From NCBI GenBank assembly GCA_017411805.1, contig JAFQPI010000050.1:17887-81886 (forward strand): a DNA stretch of 64,000 nucleotides, in the 5' to 3' direction. This stretch comes from Clostridia bacterium. GTDB lineage: Bacteria; Bacillota; Clostridia; Oscillospirales; CAG-272. Both the position numbers and the translations under genes were made by a program. Under the pieces are notes generated by a model. It saw only the letters and a program-made list of their open reading frames with translations. It searched no databases and was not told the origin of the DNA. Below are positions 45,960-54,313 of this stretch, one piece after another (position 1 is the first letter of the stretch; every line of letters starts with the position of its first letter).

Positions 45960-46143
45960 ATTGTCTTCCTTCTTTCCGTCGGATTAGCGATTTGCATATC
46001 CGAGCAAGATTTCACATTCCCCCTTTTTGCGCTGTGTCGCATATATGCATGTATATTATAACATACCGAGGACGGTTTGAGAAGAGGCAAAATATTGGAA
46101 ATATGTTGGTCGATGACGGTATAATAGTGACTAGCGGAAGAAA

Positions 46144-46165
46144 AATTTTCGCAGAAGCGAAAATT
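46144..46165 (-). terminator. Terminator-like hairpin left of the repeat element
   Basis: AATTTTCGC (46144-46152) pairs with GCGAAAATT (46157-46165), loop AGAA. On the minus strand it is followed by TTTCTTCC, so it could end a leftward transcript through the element at 46188-46461. A TATAAT-like sequence at about 46113-46118 is on the opposite strand. Confidence 0.5.
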
Positions 46166-46187
46166 ACAAATTTATAATCTTGTACTG

Positions 46188-46461
46188 TAGAGTGACAAGA
46201 ATGATCCGAACTAGTTTTTTGGCGACAAATATTCGCCATCGGTTCGTCAAACACCTTGATAGTATTAATATACAATCTTCGGCATTTTCCTGCCGCTGAC
46301 AAATATTTGTCAGCCAAAAAATCTCCGACCCGCAAGCCTTAATTTTTAGATGATTTTGGGTGCGGAGAACGACGCAAGGTATCAACCTTGCTAGGACGAC
46401 AAGCCCAAAAGCATCAAAAAGTAAGGCTTACGGGCTGGTTCGGATTATTCTTGTCACTCTA
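46188..46461. mobile_element. 274-bp element with 24-bp terminal inverted repeats (MITE-like) and nested hairpins
   Basis: Left end 46188-46211 and right end 46438-46461 (starting TAGAGTGACAAGAAT on each strand) match in 23 of 24 bases. The trinucleotide CTG flanks both sides (46185-46187, 46462-46464), as a short target duplication would. Inside lie a 31-bp imperfect inverted repeat (46329-46360 with 46404-46434), a 7-bp hairpin GCAAGGT/ACCTTGC in its loop, the perfect palindrome GCTGACAAATATTTGTCAGC (46295-46314), and TTTTTTGGC (46215-46223) pairing with GCCAAAAAA (46313-46321). No credible gene is present. Either a non-autonomous mobile repeat or a structured RNA gene fits. The whole gene-free stretch is 45960-46675. 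Confidence 0.65.
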
Positions 46462-46504
46462 CTGATAAAGAATCTTACAATACAATAATAAAATGAATAA
46501 AAAG

Positions 46505-46554
46505 AATAATCTCGGATATTTTGAAGATTTAACTTCTTAATATCCGAGATTATT
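46505..46554. terminator. Strong bidirectional terminator after the ABC transporter gene
   Basis: A perfect 16-bp stem, 46505-46520 with 46539-46554 (AATAATCTCGGATATT and its inverse), with T/A-rich flanks on both sides. On the minus strand it lies 120 bases beyond the ABC gene stop. Confidence 0.88.
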
Positions 46555-46675
46555 TTATTTTGATGCTAAACTATCTGATTGAATATTGGGGGTTAAAATT
46601 AGGAATAGGAATAATTTCCGAGCAAAGCGAGGAAATTTACTGTTCACCGGCAATTAGCCACTTGTCACTATCCGC

Positions 46676-48706
46676 TTACTCCAAGCGCGGGCGCCTCCTC
46701 ATCGGGCTGTCGCCTTCGCCATCCTGCTTGCGTCTGTGCGGTCTGTCTTCAAGCTCAACGTCCTTACCGCCCTCAAGGTAACGCTTTGCCTGAGCGGTAA
46801 AGAGGTCGTAGTACTTGCCGCGGTTTGCCATGAGCTCGTGGTGGTTGCCCTCTTCGATCAGCTCTCCGTATTCAAGAACGAGAATTTTGGATGCGATAAC
46901 CGCGGATGAAAGCCTGTGCGATACGAATATCGTGGTCTTGCCCTCGCGGAGGTGATCGAACTGGTTGAATATCTCCTGCTCAGCCATCGGATCGAGCGAC
47001 GCCGTGGGCTCGTCGAGGATCATGATCTCGGAATCGCGGTAAAATGCTCTCGCAATAGCAAGCTTCTGCCATTGTCCTCCCGAAAGCTCGATTCCTTCTT
47101 TCTCAAATATGCGCATAAGAGGAGTGTCATATCCTTCCGGAAGCCTTGAGATATAGTCCTCGGCGTTTGCCTGACGGGCGCAATCTTCCACTTTTTCGCG
47201 GTTCTCGCCCAGATGAACGTCGCCGAATGCAATGTTTTCAGCGGCTGTTACCGCGTATTTTCCGAAGTCCTGGAATATGATTCCGAAAAGATCGTAAAGC
47301 TCGCGGACGTCGTATTCTTTCAGATCCTTGCCGTCAAGAAGGATCCTTCCCTCTGTTGGATCGTAAAGACGAGTAAGAAGCTTTACGAGCGTGGTCTTGC
47401 CCGCACCGTTGAGTCCGACAAGTACCACCGTCTCTCCCGGACGGAACGTGGTTGAAAGATTCTTTATAACCTTTCTCTCGGTTCCGGGATAGGCGAATGA
47501 AACGTTTTCAAAGACGATGGTGTGGGGCACGTCTTTGATGATCTTTTCGGGAATCTCGGCGGTGCAAACGATCGTCGGCTTTTCCTTCATGAAGGCGATA
47601 AGATTATCAATAAAGAGGGTGCCCTCGTAGACCGAAGCCGAGGTGTTGATAAACGTCGTAACGCAATTTGCGATCGAGCTAAGCGAGCTGGTGTAAAGGT
47701 TGTAATCACCGATCGTGAATCTGCCGACGAATACACCGAATGCGATTATCGCGTAAAAGATGCAGTTGACGACGGCGGAAATGATCGCTATCAGAATAAG
47801 CCACACGCTCTCTTCGATTATCAGCTTGCGCAGACCCGCGTAGTATTTTTTGAAGACTCTGTTGTACCTGTCGATAAAGGTATCTGCAAGATCGAAAATC
47901 CTGATCTCCTTGACAAGATCTTTGTTTACGAGAAGTCCCGAATAATAGGAAAGCTGTCTGCGATCTTTCGAACGCCAGCGAACGTACTGGAAATGCTTCC
48001 TTCTGTAAATAAAGGAAATGACTGCAGAGGGCACCGAAATAAGTACGACTCCGAGCGGCATCCACCACATGTTCGGTATTTTGGCAAGAATGATCACGTA
48101 GCTTATCAGCTGAATGACCGTCGAAATAATCGAGAACGTAGATTGCAGCGTCTGGATAGGTCTGTGACCTGCTTCACGGTTGGCGTTCTCAAGCTTTTCG
48201 TAAAATGCGGGAATATCGAAGGAGGCAAGGTCGATGGTCTTCGCTTTTTGCATGATTTGAACCTTGACTTGATTCGTTACCTTTTCGCCCGCAATCTTGA
48301 TTATGGAGTTGCTGATGCGAGTCACTACTCTGTTGCATATGCGGTAGGCAAAGAGCACAATTAGCATCGATAGCACCGCCGATCCCCAGAAGGATGCGGT
48401 GAAGGGAATACCCGCTTCCTCTGCAAGTATTCGCTCACGGATGACGAGATGAAGCTCGTCAAGAACGGATGAAGATATCATCGTGCCTATAACAGGCATA
48501 ACGCCGTCAAAGATCGCGATAAATATCATTGTGAAGAGGATAAGCGGACTTGCCCTCCATACGAGTACGAAGATGTACCCGAGTCTGTAAAAGAAGCCGC
48601 CAAACAGCTCCTTCAGATAACGCCAAACGTCCCTGACGTTTTTCGGACGCTCTACCTTCGAATACTCATATCTGCTGCCGGGAGGTCCTCCGAAACCGGG
48701 TCCCAT
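46676..48706 (-). CDS. ABC transporter, fused transmembrane and ATPase domains (exporter type)
   Basis: A 676-residue half-transporter: six transmembrane helices (about residues 40-340) followed by an ATPase with Walker A GLNGAGKTT (about 430), signature LSGGQWQK and Walker B IMILDEPTASLD. It is of the MsbA/multidrug or peptide exporter class and may work as a homodimer, since no second half lies next to it. The start was moved to the ATG at 48706, which has AAAGGGTGATT upstream; the longer ATG at 48736 lies within the promoter -10. A glycine-rich start (MGPGFGGPPGS) is unusual. Confidence 0.88.
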   Translation of the reverse strand: MGPGFGGPPGSRYEYSKVERPKNVRDVWRYLKELFGGFFYRLGYIFVLVWRASPLILFTMIFIAIFDGVMPVIGTMISSSVLDELHLVIRERILAEEAGIPFTASFWGSAVLSMLIVLFAYRICNRVVTRISNSIIKIAGEKVTNQVKVQIMQKAKTIDLASFDIPAFYEKLENANREAGHRPIQTLQSTFSIISTVIQLISYVIILAKIPNMWWMPLGVVLISVPSAVISFIYRRKHFQYVRWRSKDRRQLSYYSGLLVNKDLVKEIRIFDLADTFIDRYNRVFKKYYAGLRKLIIEESVWLILIAIISAVVNCIFYAIIAFGVFVGRFTIGDYNLYTSSLSSIANCVTTFINTSASVYEGTLFIDNLIAFMKEKPTIVCTAEIPEKIIKDVPHTIVFENVSFAYPGTERKVIKNLSTTFRPGETVVLVGLNGAGKTTLVKLLTRLYDPTEGRILLDGKDLKEYDVRELYDLFGIIFQDFGKYAVTAAENIAFGDVHLGENREKVEDCARQANAEDYISRLPEGYDTPLMRIFEKEGIELSGGQWQKLAIARAFYRDSEIMILDEPTASLDPMAEQEIFNQFDHLREGKTTIFVSHRLSSAVIASKILVLEYGELIEEGNHHELMANRGKYYDLFTAQAKRYLEGGKDVELEDRPHRRKQDGEGDSPMRRRPRLE

Positions 48707-48738
48707 ACAATCACCCTTTCTTTTGCTGTCTTGCATAT

Positions 48739-48767
48739 ATTATACCACAAAATGGTTGCGTGCGCAA
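48739..48767 (-). promoter_or_regulatory. Promoter of the ABC transporter with palindrome over the -35
   Basis: Minus strand TTGCGC (48762-48767), 17-base spacer, TATAAT (48739-48744). The palindrome GTTGCG-TG-CGCAAC (48755-48768) covers the -35 and may be a repressor site. Confidence 0.7.
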
Positions 48768-48805
48768 CTGTTTTTTGAAAAAATCTTAGGAATATTAAAA
48801 AAATA

Positions 48806-48834
48806 TTGCATTGGGACGAAAAATGTAGTATAAT
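48806..48834 (+). promoter_or_regulatory. Sigma-A promoter of the DUF1015 gene
   Basis: TTGCAT (48806-48811), 17-base spacer, TATAAT (48829-48834), divergent from the ABC transporter promoter. Confidence 0.75.
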
Positions 48835-48863
48835 TATTTTACGATACCAAAAAGGAGATGAAA

Positions 48864-50111
48864 ATGATGAAAATATACCCCGCTGATATACTCCTTCCCG
48901 ATTTTTCCGCAGTTGACGGCAAGAAATGGGCTTGCGTCGCCTGCGATCAGTATACGTCCGAACCCGAGTATTGGGAGAGAGTGGCAAAGAACGTAAAGGA
49001 TTCTCCTTCAACTCTCAATCTGATGCTCCCCGAGGTATGGCTCGGCGAATCGGATGTAAGGGTCCCGCCGATACAAGCGGCTATGAAAGATTATCTGAGC
49101 GGCGGTGTTCTTACCGAACGTAAGAGTTCTGCTGTTTATCTCGAACGCATTCAGTCGGACGGAAAGCTCCGGCGCGGACTTGTCTGTGCGATAGATCTTG
49201 ACGATTACGATTTTTCGGTTGGCTCATCGTCACCTATCCGTCCCACCGAAAAGACTGTGGTTGAACGCATTCCACCGAGACTTGCCGTCAGACGCGGCGC
49301 GCCTCTCGAAATGCCCCACGTAATGCTCCTTGTCGACGACCCCGAGGATCTCATCCTCTCGCGCTTTGCGGGCAGAGAGATGAACGCTTATTCCTTCGAC
49401 CTTACCGAGGGCGGCGGAAGCGTAAGTGCCGCATTTGTTTCAGCGGATGAATTTGATGAACTGAACGCGTCGCTTAAAGTACTTGCCGACAATGCAATAA
49501 AGAGAGCGGAGAAGAACGGCGGCGCGCCTATCACGATCGCTGTCGGTGACGGAAATCATTCTCTCGCAACCGCCAAGGCGTCCTGGCAGGAGATCCGCGC
49601 TACTCTAACGGAGGAAGAAGCCAAGAAACATCCCGCGCGCCATGCTTTGGTCGAGATCTGTAACCTCCACGAGGAAAGCCTTGTCTTCGAGCCGATATAC
49701 AGGCTGATAGAAAACGTCGACGTTATGGAGCTCGCGGACGATTTTGAGGCTTTTGCCGCAAGCCAAAACGGCAGATTCCCCGCGCAGACCTTTGATATGA
49801 TACTAGAAGGCAATAATGTAGAGGTGACCATCGAACACCCCGAATACACTCTCCCCGTTGCAAGTCTTCAGCATTTCCTTGACGAATGGCTGAAATCCCA
49901 TACGCGCGCCCTCATAGATTACATACACGGCGAAGACACTCTTTGCCGTCTCGCCGCTCGTGAAGCCTGTGCTGGATTTGTGTTTGAAGGAATGTCAAAG
50001 AGCGATCTTTTCCCCGCAGTTGAAGCAGACGGAACTCTTCCTCGCAAAACCTTCTCGATGGGCCACGCCGCAGATAAGAGATTTTACATCGAGTGCAGAA
50101 AGATTCTATAA
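48864..50111 (+). CDS. DUF1015 family protein
   Basis: A 415-residue protein of the DUF1015 (COG4198) family. The start KIYPADILLPDFSAVDGKKWACVACDQYTS and the later VGDGNHSLATAKASW block are characteristic. Its function is unproven; relatives often sit near serine biosynthesis genes, which is not the case here. The ATG at 48864 has GGAG 6 bases upstream, while the ATG at 48858 abuts that site. It is a single-gene unit between a promoter and a terminator. Confidence 0.85.
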   Translation: MMKIYPADILLPDFSAVDGKKWACVACDQYTSEPEYWERVAKNVKDSPSTLNLMLPEVWLGESDVRVPPIQAAMKDYLSGGVLTERKSSAVYLERIQSDGKLRRGLVCAIDLDDYDFSVGSSSPIRPTEKTVVERIPPRLAVRRGAPLEMPHVMLLVDDPEDLILSRFAGREMNAYSFDLTEGGGSVSAAFVSADEFDELNASLKVLADNAIKRAEKNGGAPITIAVGDGNHSLATAKASWQEIRATLTEEEAKKHPARHALVEICNLHEESLVFEPIYRLIENVDVMELADDFEAFAASQNGRFPAQTFDMILEGNNVEVTIEHPEYTLPVASLQHFLDEWLKSHTRALIDYIHGEDTLCRLAAREACAGFVFEGMSKSDLFPAVEADGTLPRKTFSMGHAADKRFYIECRKIL

Positions 50112-50121
50112 ACAATAATTT

Positions 50122-50150
50122 GATGCCGCCTTGTGCGGCATCATTTTTAA
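50122..50150 (+). terminator. Intrinsic terminator of the DUF1015 gene
   Basis: TGATGCCGC (50122-50130) pairs with GCGGCATCA (50136-50144), followed by TTTTT. Confidence 0.9.
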
Positions 50151-50163
50151 TTTATAACTCTTT

Positions 50164-50196
50164 GTGACATAATTTTCCCGTCTGATCGAATATAAT
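50164..50196 (+). promoter_or_regulatory. spoIIGA-sigE promoter with long spacing
   Basis: TATAAT at 50191-50196 has no -35 at 17 bases; a GTGACA (50164-50169) lies 21 bases upstream. TGATCGAA (50183-50190), similar to a Spo0A box, abuts the -10. The B. subtilis spoIIG promoter has the same odd long spacing with Spo0A boxes; equivalence is inferred. Confidence 0.5.
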
Positions 50197-50214
50197 AGAT
50201 GTGAGGTGATATTG

Positions 50215-51093
50215 ATGGGACAAACGGTCTATGCCGACGTGCTCTTTCTGATAAATTTCAGCATGGATTTCCTTGTTTTTTATATATGCGCAAGAATATC
50301 GGGAAAACGGCTGTTTGTTGTCAGGAGCATAATTGCGGCAGCTATCGGCGGAGCATATGGCGTTGTATCACTCTTCATGCCCGAAAACGGGTTTCTCACG
50401 ATTATTTGCGACATCGCTTCAATGCTCGTTATATGTGCGATCGCATCTTACAATAAAATTGACCGAATACGTGATTTCCTCGGCAGATGCGCGCTGTTTG
50501 CGGGTGTCTCGGCAATTCTCGGCGGAGTTATGACCGCGATCTATACGATGCTCAACCGCTCCGGTCTTGCCGCACTTGAGGGAGATAGCGGCGACGATAT
50601 CAGCATCTGGCTTTTCGCCCTTCTCGCGGCTGCGGGCGGTGCGGCGGCTTTTGTCGGAGGTCGGAGAATGCGCAGACTGTCTGTGACGAAACAAGCGGAG
50701 ATCGTAATAACCTTCGATTCAAAGACTGCGCGCGTAAGAGGGATGACGGATACGGGAAATCTGCTCACCGATCCGCTCAGCGGCAGAAGCGTTGCTATCT
50801 GCGAGCTTGAAGCCGTAAGGGATATTATTCCCGATGAGCTTTCTGTATTCTTACAAAACGGAAATGCTTTTTCGTCCGCGATACCTGCGGAATATGCTTC
50901 AAGATTGCGATTTATCCCCGCAAAGGGTGCGATCGCGTCCAAAGCATCCTTGATTTGCGCAGTCCTTCCCGATTCGGTATGCGTGATCTGTGAGGGCAAA
51001 AGAAATGAGACGGACATCCTCATCGCGCCCGTAGCTTATAAATTAAGTGCCGGAGAGAGCAGAGTTCTTCTGCCTCCCGGAATTATACAATAG
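50215..51093 (+). CDS. spoIIGA: Sporulation sigma-E processing peptidase SpoIIGA
   Basis: A 292-residue membrane aspartic protease that cleaves pro-sigma-E in the mother cell. Five hydrophobic segments fill about residues 1-150 ([20 protein letters not shown] first). The cytoplasmic catalytic domain carries Asp179 in [14 protein letters not shown]. The ATG at 50215 follows GAGGTG at about 7 bases; earlier GTG and TTG triplets overlap that site. sigE follows 10 bases later, as in B. subtilis. Confidence 0.93.
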   Translation: MGQTVYADVLFLINFSMDFLVFYICARISGKRLFVVRSIIAAAIGGAYGVVSLFMPENGFLTIICDIASMLVICAIASYNKIDRIRDFLGRCALFAGVSAILGGVMTAIYTMLNRSGLAALEGDSGDDISIWLFALLAAAGGAAAFVGGRRMRRLSVTKQAEIVITFDSKTARVRGMTDTGNLLTDPLSGRSVAICELEAVRDIIPDELSVFLQNGNAFSSAIPAEYASRLRFIPAKGAIASKASLICAVLPDSVCVICEGKRNETDILIAPVAYKLSAGESRVLLPPGIIQ

Positions 51094-51103
51094 GAGATTT
51101 GAT

Positions 51104-51829
51104 ATGTGCTCAATAATTTTGACCCGTGCGAGGCTGATCTTCGCGCGCTTGCTATTAAAACTTGGTTTCGGACAAGGAATCTATTACGTCAACGGCCCCG
51201 ATACTCTGCCGCCTCCTCTTACTGCGGAAGAAGAAAACGATGCGATCGTAAAGCTTGAAGCTGATCCCGGAGACGATAAGATCCGCGGGCTACTGATCGA
51301 ACGTAATCTCCGCCTCGTCGTCTATATAGCAAGGAAATTCGAAAGCACGGGGATCGGCATCGAGGATCTCGTCTCTATAGGAACGATGGGACTTATCAAG
51401 GCGATAGGCAGCTTCCGCTCGGATAAAGGGATCAAACTTGCAACGTATGCATCGCGCTGCATCGAAAACGAGATCCTCATGTACATCCGCAAGCATAGTC
51501 AGACCCGATGCGAGGTGTCTCTTGATGAACCTCTGAACGTCGATTGGGACGGCAACGAGTTGCTGCTATCCGACGTCCTCGACACGGGAGAGGAAAGCGT
51601 GTGCGAGGAGTTTGCCGCGAGGGAGGAGAGGATGCTTGTCCGTCGCGCTGTGGCAGCTTTGGCACCGAGGGAGAGGCAGATCATTGAGCTTCGTTACGGG
51701 CTTACAGGCAAGCCCGAATTGACTCAAAAGGAGGTCGCCGATCTGCTCGGAATCTCACAATCATACATATCAAGGCTTGAAAAACGGATTATAGAGGGCC
51801 TTCGCCGCGAAATGGCGGGAAAAATCTAA
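51104..51829 (+). CDS. sigE: RNA polymerase sporulation sigma factor, pro-sigma-E
   Basis: A 241-residue sigma factor close in length to B. subtilis SigE. The first ~28 residues are the amphipathic pro-sequence, ending near GIYYVNG, which matches the SpoIIGA cleavage region. Region 2 ([34 protein letters not shown]) and region 4 ([25 protein letters not shown]) are complete. The ATG at 51104 has TAGGAG 7 bases upstream. The forespore gene sigG, which usually follows, is absent; rpmE comes next. Confidence 0.96.
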   Translation: MCSIILTRARLIFARLLLKLGFGQGIYYVNGPDTLPPPLTAEEENDAIVKLEADPGDDKIRGLLIERNLRLVVYIARKFESTGIGIEDLVSIGTMGLIKAIGSFRSDKGIKLATYASRCIENEILMYIRKHSQTRCEVSLDEPLNVDWDGNELLLSDVLDTGEESVCEEFAAREERMLVRRAVAALAPRERQIIELRYGLTGKPELTQKEVADLLGISQSYISRLEKRIIEGLRREMAGKI

Positions 51830-51857
51830 ATTTTTTTGAGAAAATTTCAAAAAGGTA

Positions 51858-51886
51858 TTGCAAATTTGATTAAAATGTGATATAAT
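51858..51886 (+). promoter_or_regulatory. Sigma-A promoter of rpmE
   Basis: TTGCAA (51858-51863), 17-base spacer, TATAAT (51881-51886). The short leader contains GACGG/CCGTC (51908-51923), perhaps an L31 leader-type hairpin. Confidence 0.8.
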
Positions 51887-51951
51887 TTTACGGTAATTGC
51901 AATACCGACGGCAAAATCCGTCAGAATAATGCTAAAAGTGAGGTGTTTATT

Positions 51952-52164
51952 GTGAAGCAGGGACTCCATCCCAAGTATGAAGAAGTTACCATCAAGTGCG
52001 CTTGCGGCGAGACCGTAACCACTCGTTCCACCAACCCTAAGGGCGGCAACGAGATCAGAGTTGAAATTTGCTCGAAGTGCCATCCCTTCTTTACCGGCAA
52101 GCAGAAGTTTGTTGATGCCGGCGGACGTGTTGACAAGTTCAACAAGAGACTCCAGGGCAAATAA
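51952..52164 (+). CDS. rpmE: 50S ribosomal protein L31 (zinc-binding type)
   Basis: A 70-residue L31 with the zinc ligands in IKCACGE and [27 protein letters not shown]. The C+ form acts as a zinc reserve in Firmicutes. The start is GTG at 51952 with GAGG 8 bases upstream; an in-frame GTG at 51943 overlaps that site. Confidence 0.96.
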   Translation: MKQGLHPKYEEVTIKCACGETVTTRSTNPKGGNEIRVEICSKCHPFFTGKQKFVDAGGRVDKFNKRLQGK

Positions 52165-52171
52165 TTGTCAG

Positions 52172-52219
52172 AAAGTGTGGGCGAGAAGTGCGCGTGATGC
52201 GTATGCTTGCCCACTTTTT
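52172..52219 (+). terminator. Intrinsic terminator of rpmE
   Basis: AAAGTG-T-GGGC (52172-52182) pairs with GCCCACTTT (52209-52217) with one bulge, followed by TTC-TTTT. Confidence 0.85.
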
Positions 52220-52271
52220 CTTTTATACTAATTCTATACTAATTCGTACAATCCTCACGGAGGTGATTTAA

Positions 52272-53567
52272 TTGGAACTTAAGATCACAGATAAAATCAT
52301 TGCGGGCAGAGCCGTGCTCGTCGGAGTGGATTCCTTCGGCATGGCGGAGGGCGAATGCGAGATCTCGCTTGCCGAGCTTCGACGTCTTCTCGATACCGCG
52401 GGCGGCGAGACTGTCGCAACGCTCGTTCAGTCACGCCAGAATCCCGATGTCCGCACGTACATCGGTTCCGGTAAGCTTCTCGAACTTGCCGAACTTTGTA
52501 AGAACAATGAGGTCGATATCGCTGTTTTCGACTGTGAGCTGACCCCGTCGCAGATAAGAAATATCGAGGACGAGCTTGACGGCGTGCGCGTGATCGACCG
52601 CTCGATGTTGATACTTGATATTTTCGCTCTCCACGCCGCAACCGCCGAAGGTAAGCTTCAGGTCGAGCTCGCACAGCTGAAATACACCGCGCCGAGGCTT
52701 ATCGGTAAGGGGACACAGCTCTCAAGACTCGGAGGCGGAATCGGTACAAGAGGTCCCGGCGAGACTAAACTCGAATCTGATCGACGTCATATCAAGCGCC
52801 GTGCCGCCGCTCTTGAGGCAGAGCTGCGCGAACTTGAAACGCAGAGAAAGACTCTCCGTTCCGCGCGCGACAGAAGCGGAGTGCCTAAGGTAGCCATCGT
52901 AGGTTACACTAACGCGGGCAAGTCGACACTACTGAACGCGCTTACGGGCGCGGGCATACTTGCCGAGGACAAGCTTTTTGCTACCCTTGACCCGACTACA
53001 AGAAAGTTTTCGCTTCCCTCGGGCGAATCGGTGCTTCTTACCGACACCGTCGGCTTTATCCGCCGTCTTCCGCACCATCTGATAAAGGCGTTCCGCTCGA
53101 CTCTTGATGAGGCTGCGTGCGCGGATATATTGATGATCATCGTTGACGCATCCGACCCTGAGCATCCCGCTCAGCTCGAGGTTACGGAAAATCTTCTTGC
53201 CGAGCTTGGCGCGGGCGGAAAACCCTGCCTTATCGTCTATAATAAATGCGATCTTCCCGCGCGCGAGGAGATACCGCTTCCCGCAATGGAAAGCGCGGAC
53301 GGGCAGAGAAGGACGGTGTTTATTTCCGCTTTGACCGGCCGCGGGCTCGACCGACTCGGTGAACAGCTTGAATCACTCGTAAATGCAGGCAAAAAGCGCG
53401 TTAAATTCATTATACCGAATGCCGAAGCGGGCGCACTTAATACGCTTTATAAAAACGCAAGCGTCGAGGACGTCGATTACGGCATGGAAAACATCACCGT
53501 TATCGCAACCGTGGATGCCAAGATCCGAGGCATGCTCTCTGCCTACGACGGAGGTGAGGTAATATGA
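52272..53567 (+). CDS. hflX: GTPase HflX
   Basis: A 431-residue HflX, a ribosome-associated GTPase that splits stalled ribosomes. An N-terminal domain (about 1-115) and coiled linker precede the G domain with GYTNAGKS (211-218), DTVGFIRRLPHHL and YNKCD. RLGGGIGTRGPGETKLE is the conserved junction. The start is TTG at 52272 with GGAGGTGA 5 bases upstream. Confidence 0.95.
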   Translation: MELKITDKIIAGRAVLVGVDSFGMAEGECEISLAELRRLLDTAGGETVATLVQSRQNPDVRTYIGSGKLLELAELCKNNEVDIAVFDCELTPSQIRNIEDELDGVRVIDRSMLILDIFALHAATAEGKLQVELAQLKYTAPRLIGKGTQLSRLGGGIGTRGPGETKLESDRRHIKRRAAALEAELRELETQRKTLRSARDRSGVPKVAIVGYTNAGKSTLLNALTGAGILAEDKLFATLDPTTRKFSLPSGESVLLTDTVGFIRRLPHHLIKAFRSTLDEAACADILMIIVDASDPEHPAQLEVTENLLAELGAGGKPCLIVYNKCDLPAREEIPLPAMESADGQRRTVFISALTGRGLDRLGEQLESLVNAGKKRVKFIIPNAEAGALNTLYKNASVEDVDYGMENITVIATVDAKIRGMLSAYDGGEVI

Positions 53568-54196
53568 ATACCTACACAACTCTTGCCAAGGAGGGCACGG
53601 CAACTCTCGTTGAACGGCGTTCGGAATTTATCGGATATGCTAAACCCGTAAATACCGAGGATGAAGCCGCGGCTTTCGTGATGAGCATTAAGAAAAAGCA
53701 CGCCGATGCGCGACACAACGTCTTTGCATACGTTCTCCGCGGCGGCGCGCTCAAAAGATATTCTGATGACGGCGAGCCGCAGGGAAGTGCGGGAATGCCT
53801 GTTCTTGACGTCCTTTGCAAAAACGGACTCGACGGTGCCGCTGTCGTGGTAACCCGTTACTTCGGAGGTATCCTTCTCGGAACCGGCGGACTTGTCAGAG
53901 CATATTCCTCTGCCGCAAGCGCCGCGGTTGCCGATGCCGGTATCATCACGCTCGAAGAGGTGGTTATACTTAAAATGAAATGCAGCTACAACGATCACGC
54001 TCGCGTGCAGAACGAATTTGCGCGCTACGGTATCGAGATCGAGGACTCCGAGTTCACCTCGGACGTCACATTGAGCATGACCGCGCCCACGGCAACAGTC
54101 GAGAATTTTAAGGTCAGAATGAGAGATCTTACCGGCGGACGCTCGGTTCCCGAGGAGATTGGACGCAAACTTGCCCCGCCAAGGAAGGTTTTATAA
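53564..54196 (+). CDS. yigZ: YigZ/IMPACT family protein
   Basis: A 210-residue protein with an IMPACT N-terminal domain (HNVFAYVLRG...RYSDDGEPQGSAGMPVLDVL...VVTRYFGGILLGTGGLVRAY) and a DUF1949 C-terminal domain. Relatives may modulate translation or bind nucleic acids; the role in bacteria is unclear. It overlaps hflX by 4 bases, and a terminator follows. Confidence 0.92.
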   Translation: MNTYTTLAKEGTATLVERRSEFIGYAKPVNTEDEAAAFVMSIKKKHADARHNVFAYVLRGGALKRYSDDGEPQGSAGMPVLDVLCKNGLDGAAVVVTRYFGGILLGTGGLVRAYSSAASAAVADAGIITLEEVVILKMKCSYNDHARVQNEFARYGIEIEDSEFTSDVTLSMTAPTATVENFKVRMRDLTGGRSVPEEIGRKLAPPRKVL

Positions 54197-54216
54197 GCTT
54201 TTCCATTAAAAAAATC

Positions 54217-54265
54217 GAAAAATCGCAAAAAAGTCTTTGCAAAAAAGAGTTTTTTGCGATTTTTC
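54217..54265 (+). terminator. Long terminator overlapping the dnaG promoter
   Basis: A perfect 16-bp stem, 54217-54232 with 54250-54265 (GAAAAATCGCAAAAAA and its inverse). It lies 20 bases after yigZ, and its 3' arm contains the -35 of the dnaG promoter. Confidence 0.8.
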
Positions 54266-54282
54266 TGCGTATATTGTATTAT
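54254..54282 (+). promoter_or_regulatory. Sigma-A promoter of dnaG-rpoD
   Basis: TTGCGA (54254-54259), 17-base spacer, TATTAT (54277-54282), embedded in the preceding terminator stem. Confidence 0.7.
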
Positions 54283-54313
54283 AGAGGTGAAATTCGCAGG
54301 AAGGAGTGAGCTC

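Noticed and set aside
46012-46385. Two leftward reading frames (46012-46335 and 46164-46385) across the repeat element.
   Set aside because: They run through the terminal and internal inverted repeats, lack ribosome sites and resemble no family I recognise, so they are not called as genes.
48707-48736. Longer start of the ABC transporter at 48736.
   Set aside because: That ATG lies within the promoter -10 region, upstream of the ribosome site at about 48716-48722; the transcript would not contain it.
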